A stretch of DNA of 64,000 bases from Paenibacillus sp. FSL R10-2734 (GCF_037963865.1 NZ_CP150170.1:6634001-6698000); one strand, 5' to 3'; shown: positions 26,360 to 35,812, counted from the first letter of the stretch. Notes: a model not told the origin generated them from the sequence alone. A program made the numbers and translations.

Positions 26360-27517
26360 ATGAAAAAGCTAGTGTTCCCGTTCTTTCTCGCATTCCTACT
26401 TTTATTTACTCCAGTTTACTCCATTTGTTCCTCTACTGTTGGTGCTACTCCGGTTCCTAAAAACACCGTGTATGTGACCAAGAATAACCACTCGTACATC
26501 CCGCTGCGTCTCTTAAATAATTTCACCGGTATCCATGCTGAATGGAACGCTAGTGAGAAACGTATAACCATTACTAACGCAGACACTACTATTAAACTTA
26601 CTGTAGGACAAGCAACTGCGCTCGTCAACGACAAAACGGTTACACTAACCGACTCTGCTTTCAGTGATAACGGCACGGTGTATATCCCATTGTCCTTTAT
26701 CAGTAAAACGCTTGGTATTCAATTAGAATGGAATAAGGAAGCCTCTTCTTTAACCCTTACGAATAACGACATTGCTTCAACAGTTCCTGTACTGACTGGC
26801 ACACTTATCAAAGCAGATTCCTCCCCCGTTGTCAGTGCTAATAAAACTTTTAAGGTGGGTGGCAGATCTTTTAAAGCCCAAACGGTTACGGTGTCCCTGC
26901 TGCATCCCAAAGTGAAACTCGATGTCGTACTAGCAGGAAATACAGTTGGGAAAGTGGAGGACCTGAGTAGTCTAGCTAAGCGCAATAATGCCGTAGTTGC
27001 TATTAACGGTACGTTCTTTGATGCCTATACCAAAGGGGCTTACAAAGCTCCTTACGGTTATATAGTCAGTGGTGGAAAAATGCTTAAAAATAGCTCTGGA
27101 GATATTCGCACGATTTTCACCTATGATAGCAACCATCTGGCGGCGCTTATTCCCGGGCTAGAGTTTTCGAACCGTTTTGCTTCTGGATCTATAGAAGGAG
27201 CACTCCAAGCAGGACCGCGATTGCTTGTGGATGGTAAGGTGTCCCTTAATGTTGCGGCAGAAGGCTTCAAGGATGCCAAAATCTTAACAGGCGGCGGAGC
27301 CCGCAGCGCACTCGGCCTCACTCGCGACCACAAGCTGATTCTGCTGACCACTGGTGGAGCCACTATTCCACAGTTGGCAGAAATGATGAAGCAGGCTGGA
27401 GCGTATCAAGCCATGAATCTGGATGGCGGCGCATCGAGCGGACTTTACTACAATGGCAAATATCTCACGACCCCAGGGCGTCAGATCAGCAATGCGATTG
27501 TAGTTAAATATCAGTAG
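26360..27517 (+). CDS. Secreted phosphodiester glycosidase (NAGPA) with copper-amine-oxidase-like stalk
   Basis: 385 aa. A signal peptide (about residues 1-30) precedes a copper-amine-oxidase N-like repeat domain (about 35-135: YIPLRLLNNFTGI, IPLSFISKTLG) and a C-terminal NAGPA domain (about 165-385) with AINGTFFDAYTKGAY, QAGPRLLVDG, RSALGLT and the signature MNLDGGASSGLYYNG. NAGPA relatives remove N-acetylglucosamine from phosphodiesters, and bacterial ones may act on wall polymers such as teichoic acid. AAGGAG precedes the ATG. It shares the stalk type with the L,D-transpeptidase at 1-776, so both probably sit in the cell wall. Confidence 0.88.
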   Translation: MKKLVFPFFLAFLLLFTPVYSICSSTVGATPVPKNTVYVTKNNHSYIPLRLLNNFTGIHAEWNASEKRITITNADTTIKLTVGQATALVNDKTVTLTDSAFSDNGTVYIPLSFISKTLGIQLEWNKEASSLTLTNNDIASTVPVLTGTLIKADSSPVVSANKTFKVGGRSFKAQTVTVSLLHPKVKLDVVLAGNTVGKVEDLSSLAKRNNAVVAINGTFFDAYTKGAYKAPYGYIVSGGKMLKNSSGDIRTIFTYDSNHLAALIPGLEFSNRFASGSIEGALQAGPRLLVDGKVSLNVAAEGFKDAKILTGGGARSALGLTRDHKLILLTTGGATIPQLAEMMKQAGAYQAMNLDGGASSGLYYNGKYLTTPGRQISNAIVVKYQ

Positions 27518-27552
27518 AATCATCTAGCCAGCGGCTACGTACGAGCGTTGCG

Positions 27553-27592
27553 TTTCGGCTTCGGCTTGGACTTGGGCTTGGGCTTGGGCTTT
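27553..27592. repeat. Tandem hexamer run (TTGGGC/TCGGCT type)
   Basis: Units CGGCTT, CGGCTT, GGACTT, GGGCTT, GGGCTT and GGGCTT follow one another directly. Non-coding, between the glycosidase gene and its terminator. Confidence 0.7.
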
Positions 27593-27610
27593 TAAGAATA
27601 CTTATTTTGA

Positions 27611-27651
27611 TGCTTCTATTGCAGTTTGTGCAATAGAAGCATTCTTTTTTA
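27611..27651 (+). terminator. Terminator of glycosidase gene, also first unit of the hairpin array
   Basis: A perfect 13-bp stem TGCTTCTATTGCA with TGCAATAGAAGCA, 5-nt loop, then TTCTTTTTT. Its inner half matches the repeat units that follow. Confidence 0.85.
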
Positions 27652-27726
27652 TAGGAATTTGGGATTCTGTTGTGCTTTTTACATTAGAATCCGATCTTTT
27701 AGTGATAATGAGACGTTCTTACAACA

Positions 27727-28218
27727 ATTGATTGCAGAATGTGCAATAGAACCAAATTCCAGCTTCTTATTGATAGAATCTATTGTACAAAGTGCAGTTA
27801 GAGGAGCGTGTAACTTTTTGTATGGCCTCTGTCTAATCTCTGTGCGATCTCTTATGTGATTTGTGTGACTTGTGTAACCTCTGCGAGACTTTGGTGCAAC
27901 CTCTGCCTGAACTCTAAGCGGCCACCTTTTCATCTTACTCTACTTAAATTGAGGGGAACTTTGTGCTTCACTTTACATATTCTATTCCGGATATCCCAAA
28001 ACCATAGGAGCTCATAGCCACCTGTTACCTGTTAACTGTAAAAAGTGCAACTATTCCTCGTGATACTCGCTCGAGATTTATTTAATTGTACTTCGTGCAA
28101 TTAAATTCCTGGTTTTCTTCTCTCAGCGCCGAATCTCCACTTTTTAGTTGCACTAAGTGCAACTAAAGGATCAGAATGAGCTATTTTGGAAGAAATAAAT
28201 GTATAAACTGCAATTAAA
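27727..28218. repeat. Array of TTGCA-n-TGCAA hairpin units
   Basis: After the terminator unit, further units occur at 27731-27747 (ATTGCA/TGCAAT), 27781-27800 (TATTGTAC/GTGCAGTTA), 28031-28053 (GTTAACTGTA/GTGCAACTA), 28081-28105 (TTTAATTGTAC/GTGCAATTAAA) and 28143-28167 (TTTAGTTGCAC/GTGCAACTAAA). A half unit lies at 28209-28218. The stem bases differ between units but still pair, so the fold rather than the exact sequence is kept. Confidence 0.8.
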
Positions 28219-28573
28219 TATGCAACGTTAGCTGAAATGCACTCCTTGAGTCCGCAATCCCCCCTTTAGCCTGTAAGTCCCCCCAAGTGCCCTGCTCTGC
28301 CGCATCAAATTCCTCAGCCCTTGCAGACTTTCCAAACTCCTTAAACTCCTCAGACTCCTCAGCCTGATCTTTCACACTCCCCAAACTCCTCAGACTTCTC
28401 TGCCCTATCAGATTTCCAATCATCCCCAAAACCACTCAGCCCTCAACCCCCATCGACCTCATATTATTTTTTGGTATCCAGATGTCCTTTTTGCATAATT
28501 TTCCTAGTACGTGTTAATGTATAACCGTGTGAATCATCATCCCATTCTTATATTTGATCAAAGGAGCACAACT

Positions 28574-29272
28574 ATGGAAACCATTCTAATCATAGAAGAC
28601 GACGCTAAGCTCGCGAGCCTGCTAAGCACGTATCTATCTAAATATGAATTTCGTACGGTGATAGTAGAGGATTTCAACAGGGTACTGGAGATTTTTAATG
28701 ACACCAATCCTGACCTTGTTCTGCTGGACGTCAACCTGCCTAAATACGATGGGTTTTATTGGTGCCGCCAGATTCGCACTACCTCACTCTGCCCTATTCT
28801 TTTCATATCCGCTCGGGATAGTGGAATGGATCAGGTGATGGCACTAGAGAATGGCGGGGATGATTACATCACCAAGCCTTTTCATTATGAAGTCGTACTT
28901 GCCAAAATCCGCAGCCATTTACGCAGAGCTTACGGCTCTTACTCACAGATTCAAGAGGAACGGACGCTCCAATCGGGAGAACTAATTCTTTATCCTGAGC
29001 GGTATGTGATTCAGTATGGCGGGCAATCCAGCGAACTGACACAGAAAGAGGCGATCCTGCTCGAAGCTTTATTACTTAAGGAAGGACGTGTCGTAAACCG
29101 CGAGCGCCTGCTTGATCTTATGTGGGAAGATCAGCATTTCATTGATGACAATACATTAAATGTCTATATTACCCGTGTTCGCAAAAAGCTTAAAGACCTC
29201 GGTCTTGGCGATATTGTGGAAACCGTAAGAGGTGCTGGCTATAGGCTTAATGCTACTAAGGATGCGCCATGA
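28574..29272 (+). CDS. Response regulator, OmpR/PhoB type (BceR-like)
   Basis: 232 aa. Receiver domain with IIEDD near the N-terminus and phosphoacceptor D52 in LVLLDVNLP; KP near residue 100 completes it. The C-terminal winged helix (about 135-230) contains NVYITRVRKKL and TVRGAGYRL. I chose ATG at 28574, which has AAAGGAGC upstream, over an earlier in-frame ATG. The stop overlaps the kinase start by ATGA. The neighbouring kinase and BceAB-like transporter mark it as the regulator of a peptide-antibiotic response. Confidence 0.92.
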   Translation: METILIIEDDAKLASLLSTYLSKYEFRTVIVEDFNRVLEIFNDTNPDLVLLDVNLPKYDGFYWCRQIRTTSLCPILFISARDSGMDQVMALENGGDDYITKPFHYEVVLAKIRSHLRRAYGSYSQIQEERTLQSGELILYPERYVIQYGGQSSELTQKEAILLEALLLKEGRVVNRERLLDLMWEDQHFIDDNTLNVYITRVRKKLKDLGLGDIVETVRGAGYRLNATKDAP

Positions 29273-30267
29273 AGCTATTTTGGAAAGACCAGCTTCCATT
29301 TATCCTATTCTACCTGCTTCAAGTGCTGCTTGTTCCACCACTATATTGGCTGACAGGTGAGGACAGACCCCTCTCGATCATGCTCTATGGCATAGCCCTG
29401 AGCACTGTAGTTCTTCTGTTGTATCTCGTTTACCGATACGCTCAGCACCGGAGATTATACGCAGCGTTAAGTAATCCCAAGAGTATGCTAGAAGAACATC
29501 TTGTTTCCTTAGGAGACACCCCGCTACCAGAAGCTATTCATGAGCTATTACAGCTTATCGATCGCCAGTATCAGGACCAGGTCAACCTGCATGTTCGCCG
29601 GATGGATCAACATATCGTATTCATGAACCGCTGGGTTCATCAGATGAAGACCCCTCTTTCAGTCATTCAGCTTTCGCTAGAGGATCTTGAGGATGAGGCT
29701 GCTATAAGTATTCAGGAGGAATTGGAACGTCTGCGCAGAGGGCTGGAAATGGTGATTTATACTTCAAGGCTGGATCGATTTGAGAATGATTTCCAAGTGG
29801 AGCCGCTAGTTCTCAATAAAGTGGTTAGTGAATCTGTGGCCGAGAACCGCAGGCTTTTCATCCGAAGAGGCATAAAGGTAAATATACAAATTAATCCTAA
29901 CTTCACCGTATATAGTGATGCCAAATGGTTAATGTTTATGCTAACCCAAATCTTGACCAATGCAGTGAATTACACCTCCGGCACTGATAAGACCGTAACC
30001 CTCTCATCACAGCACATTGGAACGGATTTCGTACTTAATATTACAGATCAAGGTATCGGCATTTCTCCTGAAGACCTCAAACGAGTGTTTAATCCATACT
30101 TCACCGGTGAACGTGGGCGCCAATACCATGAGTCAACAGGAATGGGGCTGTATCTTGTGCGGGAGATTTGCAACCGGCTAGGACATAATGTGGAGCTTCA
30201 ATCTAAGCTTGGAGAAGGCACTACAGTCCAAATTACTTTTCACAACAGTGACCATTTACAGAAATAA
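29269..30267 (+). CDS. Intramembrane-sensing histidine kinase (BceS-like)
   Basis: 332 aa. Two helices (about residues 9-28 and 36-56) are joined by a very short outside loop, so it has no extracellular sensor; such kinases sense through the partner ABC transporter. The phosphoacceptor is H124 in NRWVHQMKTPL, and the ATPase domain has the N box (ILTNAVNYT), DQGIGI and GMGLYLVREI. The layout matches BceS of Bacillus (334 aa). Translation is coupled to the regulator by overlapping ATGA. Confidence 0.92.
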   Translation: MKLFWKDQLPFILFYLLQVLLVPPLYWLTGEDRPLSIMLYGIALSTVVLLLYLVYRYAQHRRLYAALSNPKSMLEEHLVSLGDTPLPEAIHELLQLIDRQYQDQVNLHVRRMDQHIVFMNRWVHQMKTPLSVIQLSLEDLEDEAAISIQEELERLRRGLEMVIYTSRLDRFENDFQVEPLVLNKVVSESVAENRRLFIRRGIKVNIQINPNFTVYSDAKWLMFMLTQILTNAVNYTSGTDKTVTLSSQHIGTDFVLNITDQGIGISPEDLKRVFNPYFTGERGRQYHESTGMGLYLVREICNRLGHNVELQSKLGEGTTVQITFHNSDHLQK

Positions 30268-30271
30268 GGTC

Positions 30272-30316
30272 GGAGGGTACTTCTAGTCATACTCATGACT
30301 ATGGAGTCCCTCTTCT
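30272..30316 (+). terminator. Terminator after kinase gene
   Basis: Imperfect stem GGAGGGTACT...AGTCCCTC with an inner AGTCAT/ATGACT stem, followed by TTCTTTAT. It separates the regulator-kinase unit from the transporter unit. Confidence 0.65.
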
Positions 30317-30351
30317 TTATGTATGGCCTACTCACTTCGGGTACGAACATA

Positions 30352-30383
30352 ACCTTAAACGCGTTGTAAGATAACGTTAAGGT
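30352..30383. promoter_or_regulatory. Inverted repeat upstream of the transporter gene, candidate regulator site
   Basis: Arms ACCTTAA and TTAAGGT, with a nested CGTT/AACG pair, lie about 100 bp before the ATPase start. In Bce systems the regulator binds an inverted repeat upstream of the transporter promoter, so this is a candidate site; no direct proof. Confidence 0.45.
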
Positions 30384-30484
30384 AAATCCATAGCAGCACA
30401 TTGCCCGATCTTGTAAATTATATACATAACACGTCCCCGCTTAGGGACGGCTGAAATCACATTGTAATGGAAGGAATGAAAGGA

Positions 30485-31255
30485 ATGAATGTTTTAGAAG
30501 TCAAAGGACTTAACAAAGTATATCCGGGCAAAGTAACGACACAGGCCCTCACCGATATTCATCTTAGCATTGAAAGTGGTGAATTTGTTGGAATCATGGG
30601 CCCCTCAGGGAGCGGCAAAACTACTCTGCTTAACATGGTGTCTACCATCGACCAGCCCTCCTCAGGTGAGGTGAATATCAATGGCAGTAATCCATATCTT
30701 TTGAACAAAAAAGACCTTGCTTACTTTCGTCGCAGAGAACTTGGTTTTGTATTCCAAGACTTTAACCTCCTGGAGACTTTAACGGTAGCCGAAAATATCG
30801 TGCTTCCCTTAACGCTGGATAATCGCAAGCTCTCCGAGATGGAAGCCTTGCTGCAAAAGGTCGCTACACGCTTGAACATTACGGATATTTTGAATAAACG
30901 CACCTATGAAATATCTGGCGGACAACGGCAGCGGACAGCGATTGCCCGAGCAATTATTACTTCACCTTCGATCATCCTAGCAGATGAACCTACAGGGGCA
31001 CTTGATTCCAATTCCTCACGAATTGTGATGGAGTCGCTAGAGGATATTAACCGCAAAGAGGGTACTACGCTAATGCTCGTGACACATGATCCGCTGGCAG
31101 CGAGCTACTGCAATCGAATTATTTTCATCAAAGATGGGAAACTAGCAGCTGAAATTCACCGGGGAGATAACCGCCAAGCCTTCTTCCAAAAGATTATCGA
31201 CACACTTTCATTCTGGGGAGGGAATAGTCATGAACTTTCCTCAATTCGCGTTTAA
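30485..31255 (+). CDS. ABC transporter ATP-binding protein (BceA-like)
   Basis: About 256 aa. Walker A GPSGSGKTT, the signature ISGGQRQRTAIARAI, Walker B ILADEPTGALD and the switch His in LVTHDP are all present. The start is most likely ATG 30485, where AAGGA lies about 10 nt upstream; ATGs at 30467 and 30476 in the same frame are less well placed. Its end overlaps the permease start by 26 bp. It pairs with that permease to remove peptide antibiotics from their lipid targets, the usual role of this family. Confidence 0.92.
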   Translation: MNVLEVKGLNKVYPGKVTTQALTDIHLSIESGEFVGIMGPSGSGKTTLLNMVSTIDQPSSGEVNINGSNPYLLNKKDLAYFRRRELGFVFQDFNLLETLTVAENIVLPLTLDNRKLSEMEALLQKVATRLNITDILNKRTYEISGGQRQRTAIARAIITSPSIILADEPTGALDSNSSRIVMESLEDINRKEGTTLMLVTHDPLAASYCNRIIFIKDGKLAAEIHRGDNRQAFFQKIIDTLSFWGGNSHELSSIRV

Positions 31256-33176
31256 CAATGTGAAGCGTAATTCTCGGGCGTATTTTGCCTTTTTCTTAAG
31301 TAGTGCTTTTATGGTCATGATCTTCTTTTCTTATTCCGTCTTTATTTATCATCCTGGTGTTGCCAGTATCGAGCTAGGTGCAAATTCAGCCGCTGGTATG
31401 CAAATCGCTTCTTATATTGTGTTTGTCTTTGCTTTCTTTTTCGTCCTTTACTCGATTAGTGCATTTCTGAAACTTCGTAATCTGGAGTTCGGCATACTAA
31501 TGATGTTAGGTGCACGTTCAGGTCAGATCAACAAGCTGATTCTTATAGAAAATATGCTGATCGGACTGCTGTCCATAGTAACAGGTATGTCTTTCGGCAT
31601 GCTTTTATCTAAGTTGTTTTTGCTGCTCAGCACGACCATTATGGGAATGGATCACTTACCCTTCTATTGGCCAGTGAAGCCGCTGTTGATCACATCTATT
31701 TCTTTTATCTCACTGTTTCTGGTCATCTCTATCTTCACACTGTTATTTATCCGTAAACATCAAGTCCTTGATCTGTTAAAAGGGAGTGTTAAACCTAAAA
31801 AGGAACCCCGTGTGTCATGGCTGCTCTCACTCCTTGGGCTTCTGTTGTTGACGGCTGGGGCACTCGCCATTCGAAAGCAATTGTCTCCAATTACGTTATT
31901 AGTTGCTGCTATCACGGGGATCGCAGGTACCTATTTCTTTTACTCTCAGCTGTCCGTACTCGGAATACGTCTGCTTAAACTAAGTCGCAAGCGACTTTGG
32001 CGTGGAACCAACCTGTTATGGATTTCCGAGATGAGTTACAAGATCAAAGATAATGCAAGAATGCTGTTTCTTGTAACGGTTGTAACCTCGCTTGCTTGCA
32101 TGGCGTCAGGATTTATTTTATCGATTAATCAAGCAAACGTAGAAGTCTATAAAAATAGTCCATTCGCTATAGATTATTCGATTTATAAACCGGGGAAAAC
32201 TCCCCCTGACTTACAACCCATTCATAATAAATTACAAAACGCCAAAGTGGAGTATACAGAGAATAAAATCGAGCTAATTTCTGCCTCCATTCAGAGTCTG
32301 GGTAAAGAAGAAACCCAGAGCATTGATTTAATATCCTGGTCCCAGTTCAATCAATTAGCTTCAAAAATGGATATGTCCGAAGTTGCTCCCTTATCTGACA
32401 AAGAAGCTGCCTTACTGCTAAACCCTCAGTTGGATTCACACAATTACACTACTAATCAAAAGATTCAGCTGAAGGTTCAACACGATGCGGAGCTTAAGCT
32501 AAAAGAGGTGCAAATTCCGAAGAGCCATCCCATGGGGCAGTATACAAGCTCACTCTTAATTGTAGATGACAGCTTGTACAACAATATCTCTTCTTCAGCA
32601 TCGAAGTACACGAGACCATATGTGAAATATCTATATAAAATCCCTGCTTGGGACGGTCCATTGCCTGTGGATACCTCAGCTGAAACCATCATCACCAATG
32701 AACTGATCCAGTGGAGTAGAGATTCCAGCAATGCCAACAATCAATATATCTCTATATTAGATGCTCGAGCAGATAGTTATCTGGCTACCAAACAAGGTAT
32801 GGCTATGATTAGCTTTATAGGGATCTTTATAGCGCTTATCTTCTCGCTTTCTTCAGCCAGCTTTCTCTTTTTCAAGCTTCATACTGAGCTGAATGCAGAT
32901 AAGAAAATGTATAATGCCTTGTCTAAAATCGGTCTAAGTGTCAAAGAAATGTCTGCTTCTGCCACCAGACAAATCTCTGTGCTATTCTATATTCCGATCA
33001 TTGTCGCCACCATCCAGACGCTTGTCGTCATCCGACCGGTATTGAAGCAAATTAGCATCACGAATGTAACGGTGCCTGTGCTAATTACATCTGGAGCATT
33101 CCTTGCTGTGCAAACTATATATTTCATCATAGCGAGATCACGCTACATTCAAAGTCTCAAGAGGATAATGGTATGA
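31230..33176 (+). CDS. ABC transporter permease (BceB-like, FtsX domain)
   Basis: 648 aa with ten predicted helices in the BceB arrangement: helices 1-4, a basic cytosolic loop (KGSVKPKKEPR), then a large extracellular domain (about residues 300-510) before the last FtsX-like helices. That outer domain senses the peptide in known BceB proteins. GGAGGG lies right before the ATG, inside the end of the ATPase gene. The stop overlaps the next gene by 4 bp. The substrate, such as bacitracin or a lantibiotic, cannot be told from sequence. Confidence 0.92.
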   Translation: MNFPQFAFNNVKRNSRAYFAFFLSSAFMVMIFFSYSVFIYHPGVASIELGANSAAGMQIASYIVFVFAFFFVLYSISAFLKLRNLEFGILMMLGARSGQINKLILIENMLIGLLSIVTGMSFGMLLSKLFLLLSTTIMGMDHLPFYWPVKPLLITSISFISLFLVISIFTLLFIRKHQVLDLLKGSVKPKKEPRVSWLLSLLGLLLLTAGALAIRKQLSPITLLVAAITGIAGTYFFYSQLSVLGIRLLKLSRKRLWRGTNLLWISEMSYKIKDNARMLFLVTVVTSLACMASGFILSINQANVEVYKNSPFAIDYSIYKPGKTPPDLQPIHNKLQNAKVEYTENKIELISASIQSLGKEETQSIDLISWSQFNQLASKMDMSEVAPLSDKEAALLLNPQLDSHNYTTNQKIQLKVQHDAELKLKEVQIPKSHPMGQYTSSLLIVDDSLYNNISSSASKYTRPYVKYLYKIPAWDGPLPVDTSAETIITNELIQWSRDSSNANNQYISILDARADSYLATKQGMAMISFIGIFIALIFSLSSASFLFFKLHTELNADKKMYNALSKIGLSVKEMSASATRQISVLFYIPIIVATIQTLVVIRPVLKQISITNVTVPVLITSGAFLAVQTIYFIIARSRYIQSLKRIMV

Positions 33177-34138
33177 CGAATATGATGAAAAGAATCGTAA
33201 CCCTCGATGTACTCCGTGGCTTTGCTCTAATAGGTATTATCTTCATTAACATTCGTCAGATGGTATTCGGTACGATGGAATTAAACTCGCTCGATTTGCA
33301 GATTTTTCGTTTTCTTGATATCGCAGTGGATCACCGATTTTTTGTGATATTTTCATTTTTATTCGGTGTTGGCTTTCAGTTATTCTTATCCCGGGCTGAA
33401 GCTAAAGGGGAGTCTAAGCCCCGTTTATTATTTCTACGTAGACTGTTCATTTTATTTCTAATTGGTCTGGTGCACCAATATTTCCAACCCGGTGAAACCT
33501 TGCTCATCTATGCAGTCATTGGACTGATCCTCCTTCCTTTTTATAAGGTAAAGTCAAGTTTTGTATTGGCTGCGGGCATTGTGGTCACCCTCGCAGGTCT
33601 CTACTTAGGCCCGATAGTTGTAACATTTGGCATGTTTCTGCTTGGACATTGGAGCGGTCAGATTGGATTATTCCAGAATCCATCACGGTATAAGCAGGGA
33701 TTACGGATCACCCAAGTAATTTCTCTGCTGCTAATCATTCCAATGTATTTTGCACAACAGAGTATCATGAATAGTACAGGCGCTCTGGATGTAGCCCTCG
33801 CAGTAGGCGGGCTTCCAGTCAGTATTTTTTATGTGACGACGCTAACCCTTCTCATGCGCCATGAAACTGCACAGAAACTACTTGCGCCCCTGGCATCTCT
33901 AGGCAGAATGGCTTTAACTAATTATTTAATGCAAACCGTTATTATACTAACGCTATCCAATCTGCTAGATTGGCCTGGTACAGTGCATATATCGACACAG
34001 ATGATTGCGGCAGCGGCCATACTGCTTCTACAAATCATATGTAGTACCCTTATACTCAAACGGTTCCGGATGGGACCCGTAGAATATTTATGGCGACTCG
34101 GAACCTATGGTAGAAAACGCATGGTTAAACAGAAATAA
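33173..34138 (+). CDS. DUF418 family membrane protein
   Basis: 321 aa with about eight membrane helices. It starts with RIVTLDVLRGFALIGIIFIN, the hallmark of the DUF418 (YeiB/YxaH) group, and ends with RMGPVEYLWRLGTYG, the conserved tail of the family. The function is unknown; related acyltransferase-3-like proteins act on envelope glycans. It overlaps the transporter permease by 4 bp, so it is co-translated with the Bce module and may take part in peptide resistance. Confidence 0.88.
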   Translation: MTNMMKRIVTLDVLRGFALIGIIFINIRQMVFGTMELNSLDLQIFRFLDIAVDHRFFVIFSFLFGVGFQLFLSRAEAKGESKPRLLFLRRLFILFLIGLVHQYFQPGETLLIYAVIGLILLPFYKVKSSFVLAAGIVVTLAGLYLGPIVVTFGMFLLGHWSGQIGLFQNPSRYKQGLRITQVISLLLIIPMYFAQQSIMNSTGALDVALAVGGLPVSIFYVTTLTLLMRHETAQKLLAPLASLGRMALTNYLMQTVIILTLSNLLDWPGTVHISTQMIAAAAILLLQIICSTLILKRFRMGPVEYLWRLGTYGRKRMVKQK

Positions 34139-34224
34139 GATCATTCCGAAAGGATTCTGGCTGAGCTATGAGCATTTTGCTATAGTTGAACTACTAATCC
34201 CTGCAGCAAGGAGGCTCCTGATTC

Positions 34225-35181
34225 ATGTCTAAGGCTGACCATATGTTATCCATTCTCTGGATGCTCAAGCAGCGGGGAAGAACCGCCGGGGAACTGGCAG
34301 AAGCGCTAGAGATCAGTGTCCGGTCTGTGTACAGATACATCGATGCGCTATGCATCAGTGGTGTACCCGTTATCGCGGATAGCGGGCCTGGCGGCGGTTA
34401 TAGCTTACCGGAACATTTTATCGAAGCTCCATTATTCTTTGACTCCGAAGAGCAGCGTGCCCTTTTACAAGCTTCTTCTTTTTCTAGGGGGACCGGATAT
34501 CCTTATGTTGGAGCTCTGGACCGAGCCCTATCCAAGCTGAAAAGGTATAGCAATGCCCAGCAATTAGAACAAATGGAGCGCCATGAGAATGGCATTGAGA
34601 CGATCCACTCTCCTTCCCCTCCACTTCCCCATCTAATTCAAGAATTGGAATTGGGGATAGCGAACGGACACACTCTGCAAATGGAATACAATAAGGGAAA
34701 TGGCGGTACTGTATCCTCCCGTGCCATTGATCCTTACGGGCTTGTATTGTGGAAGGGGCAATGGTACAGCGTAGCTTACTGCCACGAGCGACAAGAAATT
34801 CGTAGTTTCAGGGTCGATAGAATCATTGAACTGCACCGTACAGAAGCTGTGTTTGCTCGTCCGGCTGACTTCTCTGCACGTGATTTTTTGTTAAAGAGCT
34901 TGCTGCCTGCACGCAATACCGAGGAGAAACTGATTACAGTAGTCATTGCATCAGACGAGGGAATCTTGAACGATCTATGTAGTCATTGGCTATTTGGGCA
35001 TACACTGATCCAGCGCAAAGACGGACAAGCCCACTTTCAAGTGGATGAAACTTCTTTACTGACTTATGTACCGTACTTTCTGTTACCTTATGGAACCACA
35101 TTACGCATCATGGAGCCTTCTTCACTGAAAGAAAGACTAGCCGCCATAGCCTCCAATTTAGCAGTACATTATAAGACTTAG
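34225..35181 (+). CDS. YafY-like transcriptional regulator (HTH + WYL domain)
   Basis: 318 aa. The N-terminal HTH (AGELAEALEISVRSVYRYIDAL, about residues 15-36) is followed by a WYL domain (about 140-210) with IDPYGLVLWKGQWYSVAYCHERQEIRSFRVDRI in parts. WYL domains often bind nucleic acid or small ligands. GGAGG lies upstream with some extra distance. A terminator follows the gene. The SRPBCC gene downstream is a possible target. Confidence 0.9.
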   Translation: MSKADHMLSILWMLKQRGRTAGELAEALEISVRSVYRYIDALCISGVPVIADSGPGGGYSLPEHFIEAPLFFDSEEQRALLQASSFSRGTGYPYVGALDRALSKLKRYSNAQQLEQMERHENGIETIHSPSPPLPHLIQELELGIANGHTLQMEYNKGNGGTVSSRAIDPYGLVLWKGQWYSVAYCHERQEIRSFRVDRIIELHRTEAVFARPADFSARDFLLKSLLPARNTEEKLITVVIASDEGILNDLCSHWLFGHTLIQRKDGQAHFQVDETSLLTYVPYFLLPYGTTLRIMEPSSLKERLAAIASNLAVHYKT

Positions 35182-35192
35182 ATTATTATTTA

Positions 35193-35226
35193 GGATCACT
35201 GACCGTAGTTGTCAGTGATCCTTTTG
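35193..35226 (+). terminator. Terminator of the WYL regulator gene
   Basis: Perfect 11-bp stem GGATCACTGAC/GTCAGTGATCC followed by TTTTG. Confidence 0.9.
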
Positions 35227-35284
35227 TATAGTGTAAATGAGTCTGAGGGAATAAATGAACCTATAAATCAAGGAGGAATAACGA

Positions 35285-35743
35285 ATGAAGGAACTACACT
35301 ATGAATTTTATATTGACGGAACACCTGAGCAGGTATGGGAAACCTTGGTTTCTCCGGAAGGTACGAAGCAGATTTATTACGGCAGCGTAATTCGTTCGAC
35401 CTTCAAGGAAGGAGAATTACTGGAATACATAGGACCCGGTGCAGATGGAGATGAAACGCTGCATGTCTATGGCACTCTGCTGGAGTTCACCCCACAAAAA
35501 GCACTACGTTTCACGCATAAGGTCGGCCCGTCCTATCACAAAGGACATGAAAGATATGAATCCCGTATTTCTTGGCTGCTTGAACCAGTGGGTGGAACCA
35601 CTAAGCTCACGCTTATCCACGATGAATGGCATCCTGAAGATCCTTCGTATGCTGGCAGCACCAGCGCTTGGTCGCAAATTCTAAGTAATACTAAAACCTT
35701 AGTAGAGACTGGACGCACGCTTGATTTTGGAAGCTGGACATAG
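35285..35743 (+). CDS. SRPBCC family protein (AHSA1-like)
   Basis: 152 aa with the Activator-of-Hsp90-like START fold: YEFYIDGTPEQVWETLVSPEGTKQIYYG at the N-terminus (in parts), a GPGADGDETLHVYG turn, and the C-terminal WSQILSNTKTLVETG helix. Such proteins bind small hydrophobic ligands; many are unassigned. AAGGAGGAA precedes the ATG. A single gene with its own terminator. Confidence 0.88.
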   Translation: MKELHYEFYIDGTPEQVWETLVSPEGTKQIYYGSVIRSTFKEGELLEYIGPGADGDETLHVYGTLLEFTPQKALRFTHKVGPSYHKGHERYESRISWLLEPVGGTTKLTLIHDEWHPEDPSYAGSTSAWSQILSNTKTLVETGRTLDFGSWT

Positions 35744-35812
35744 CTTCACAGCTTATTGAACTTGGATTTGACGACTGTTCCAATTAAAAACAAGCTTATA
35801 AGACTCAACCTT

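Larger units (their letters stand above)
27518..28573. other. One-kilobase non-coding stretch with hairpin array
   Basis: No credible gene on either strand. From 27553 a GGGCTT/CGGCTT hexamer run occurs, then a series of small hairpins (27611-28218, listed separately), then a C+T-rich segment at 28250-28440 with repeated CCTCAG and CTCCTC units. The promoter of the response-regulator gene must lie in the last 130 bp, but no clear consensus boxes were found. Confidence 0.7.

Noticed and set aside
27611..28218. CRISPR array
   Set aside because: Units are self-complementary, differ in sequence, and the spacing is irregular (about 50 to 250 bp); no cas genes occur.
28214..28435. A 73-codon minus-strand frame rich in Glu and Ala
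   Set aside because: It arises from the C+T-rich low-complexity repeat and has no start signal.
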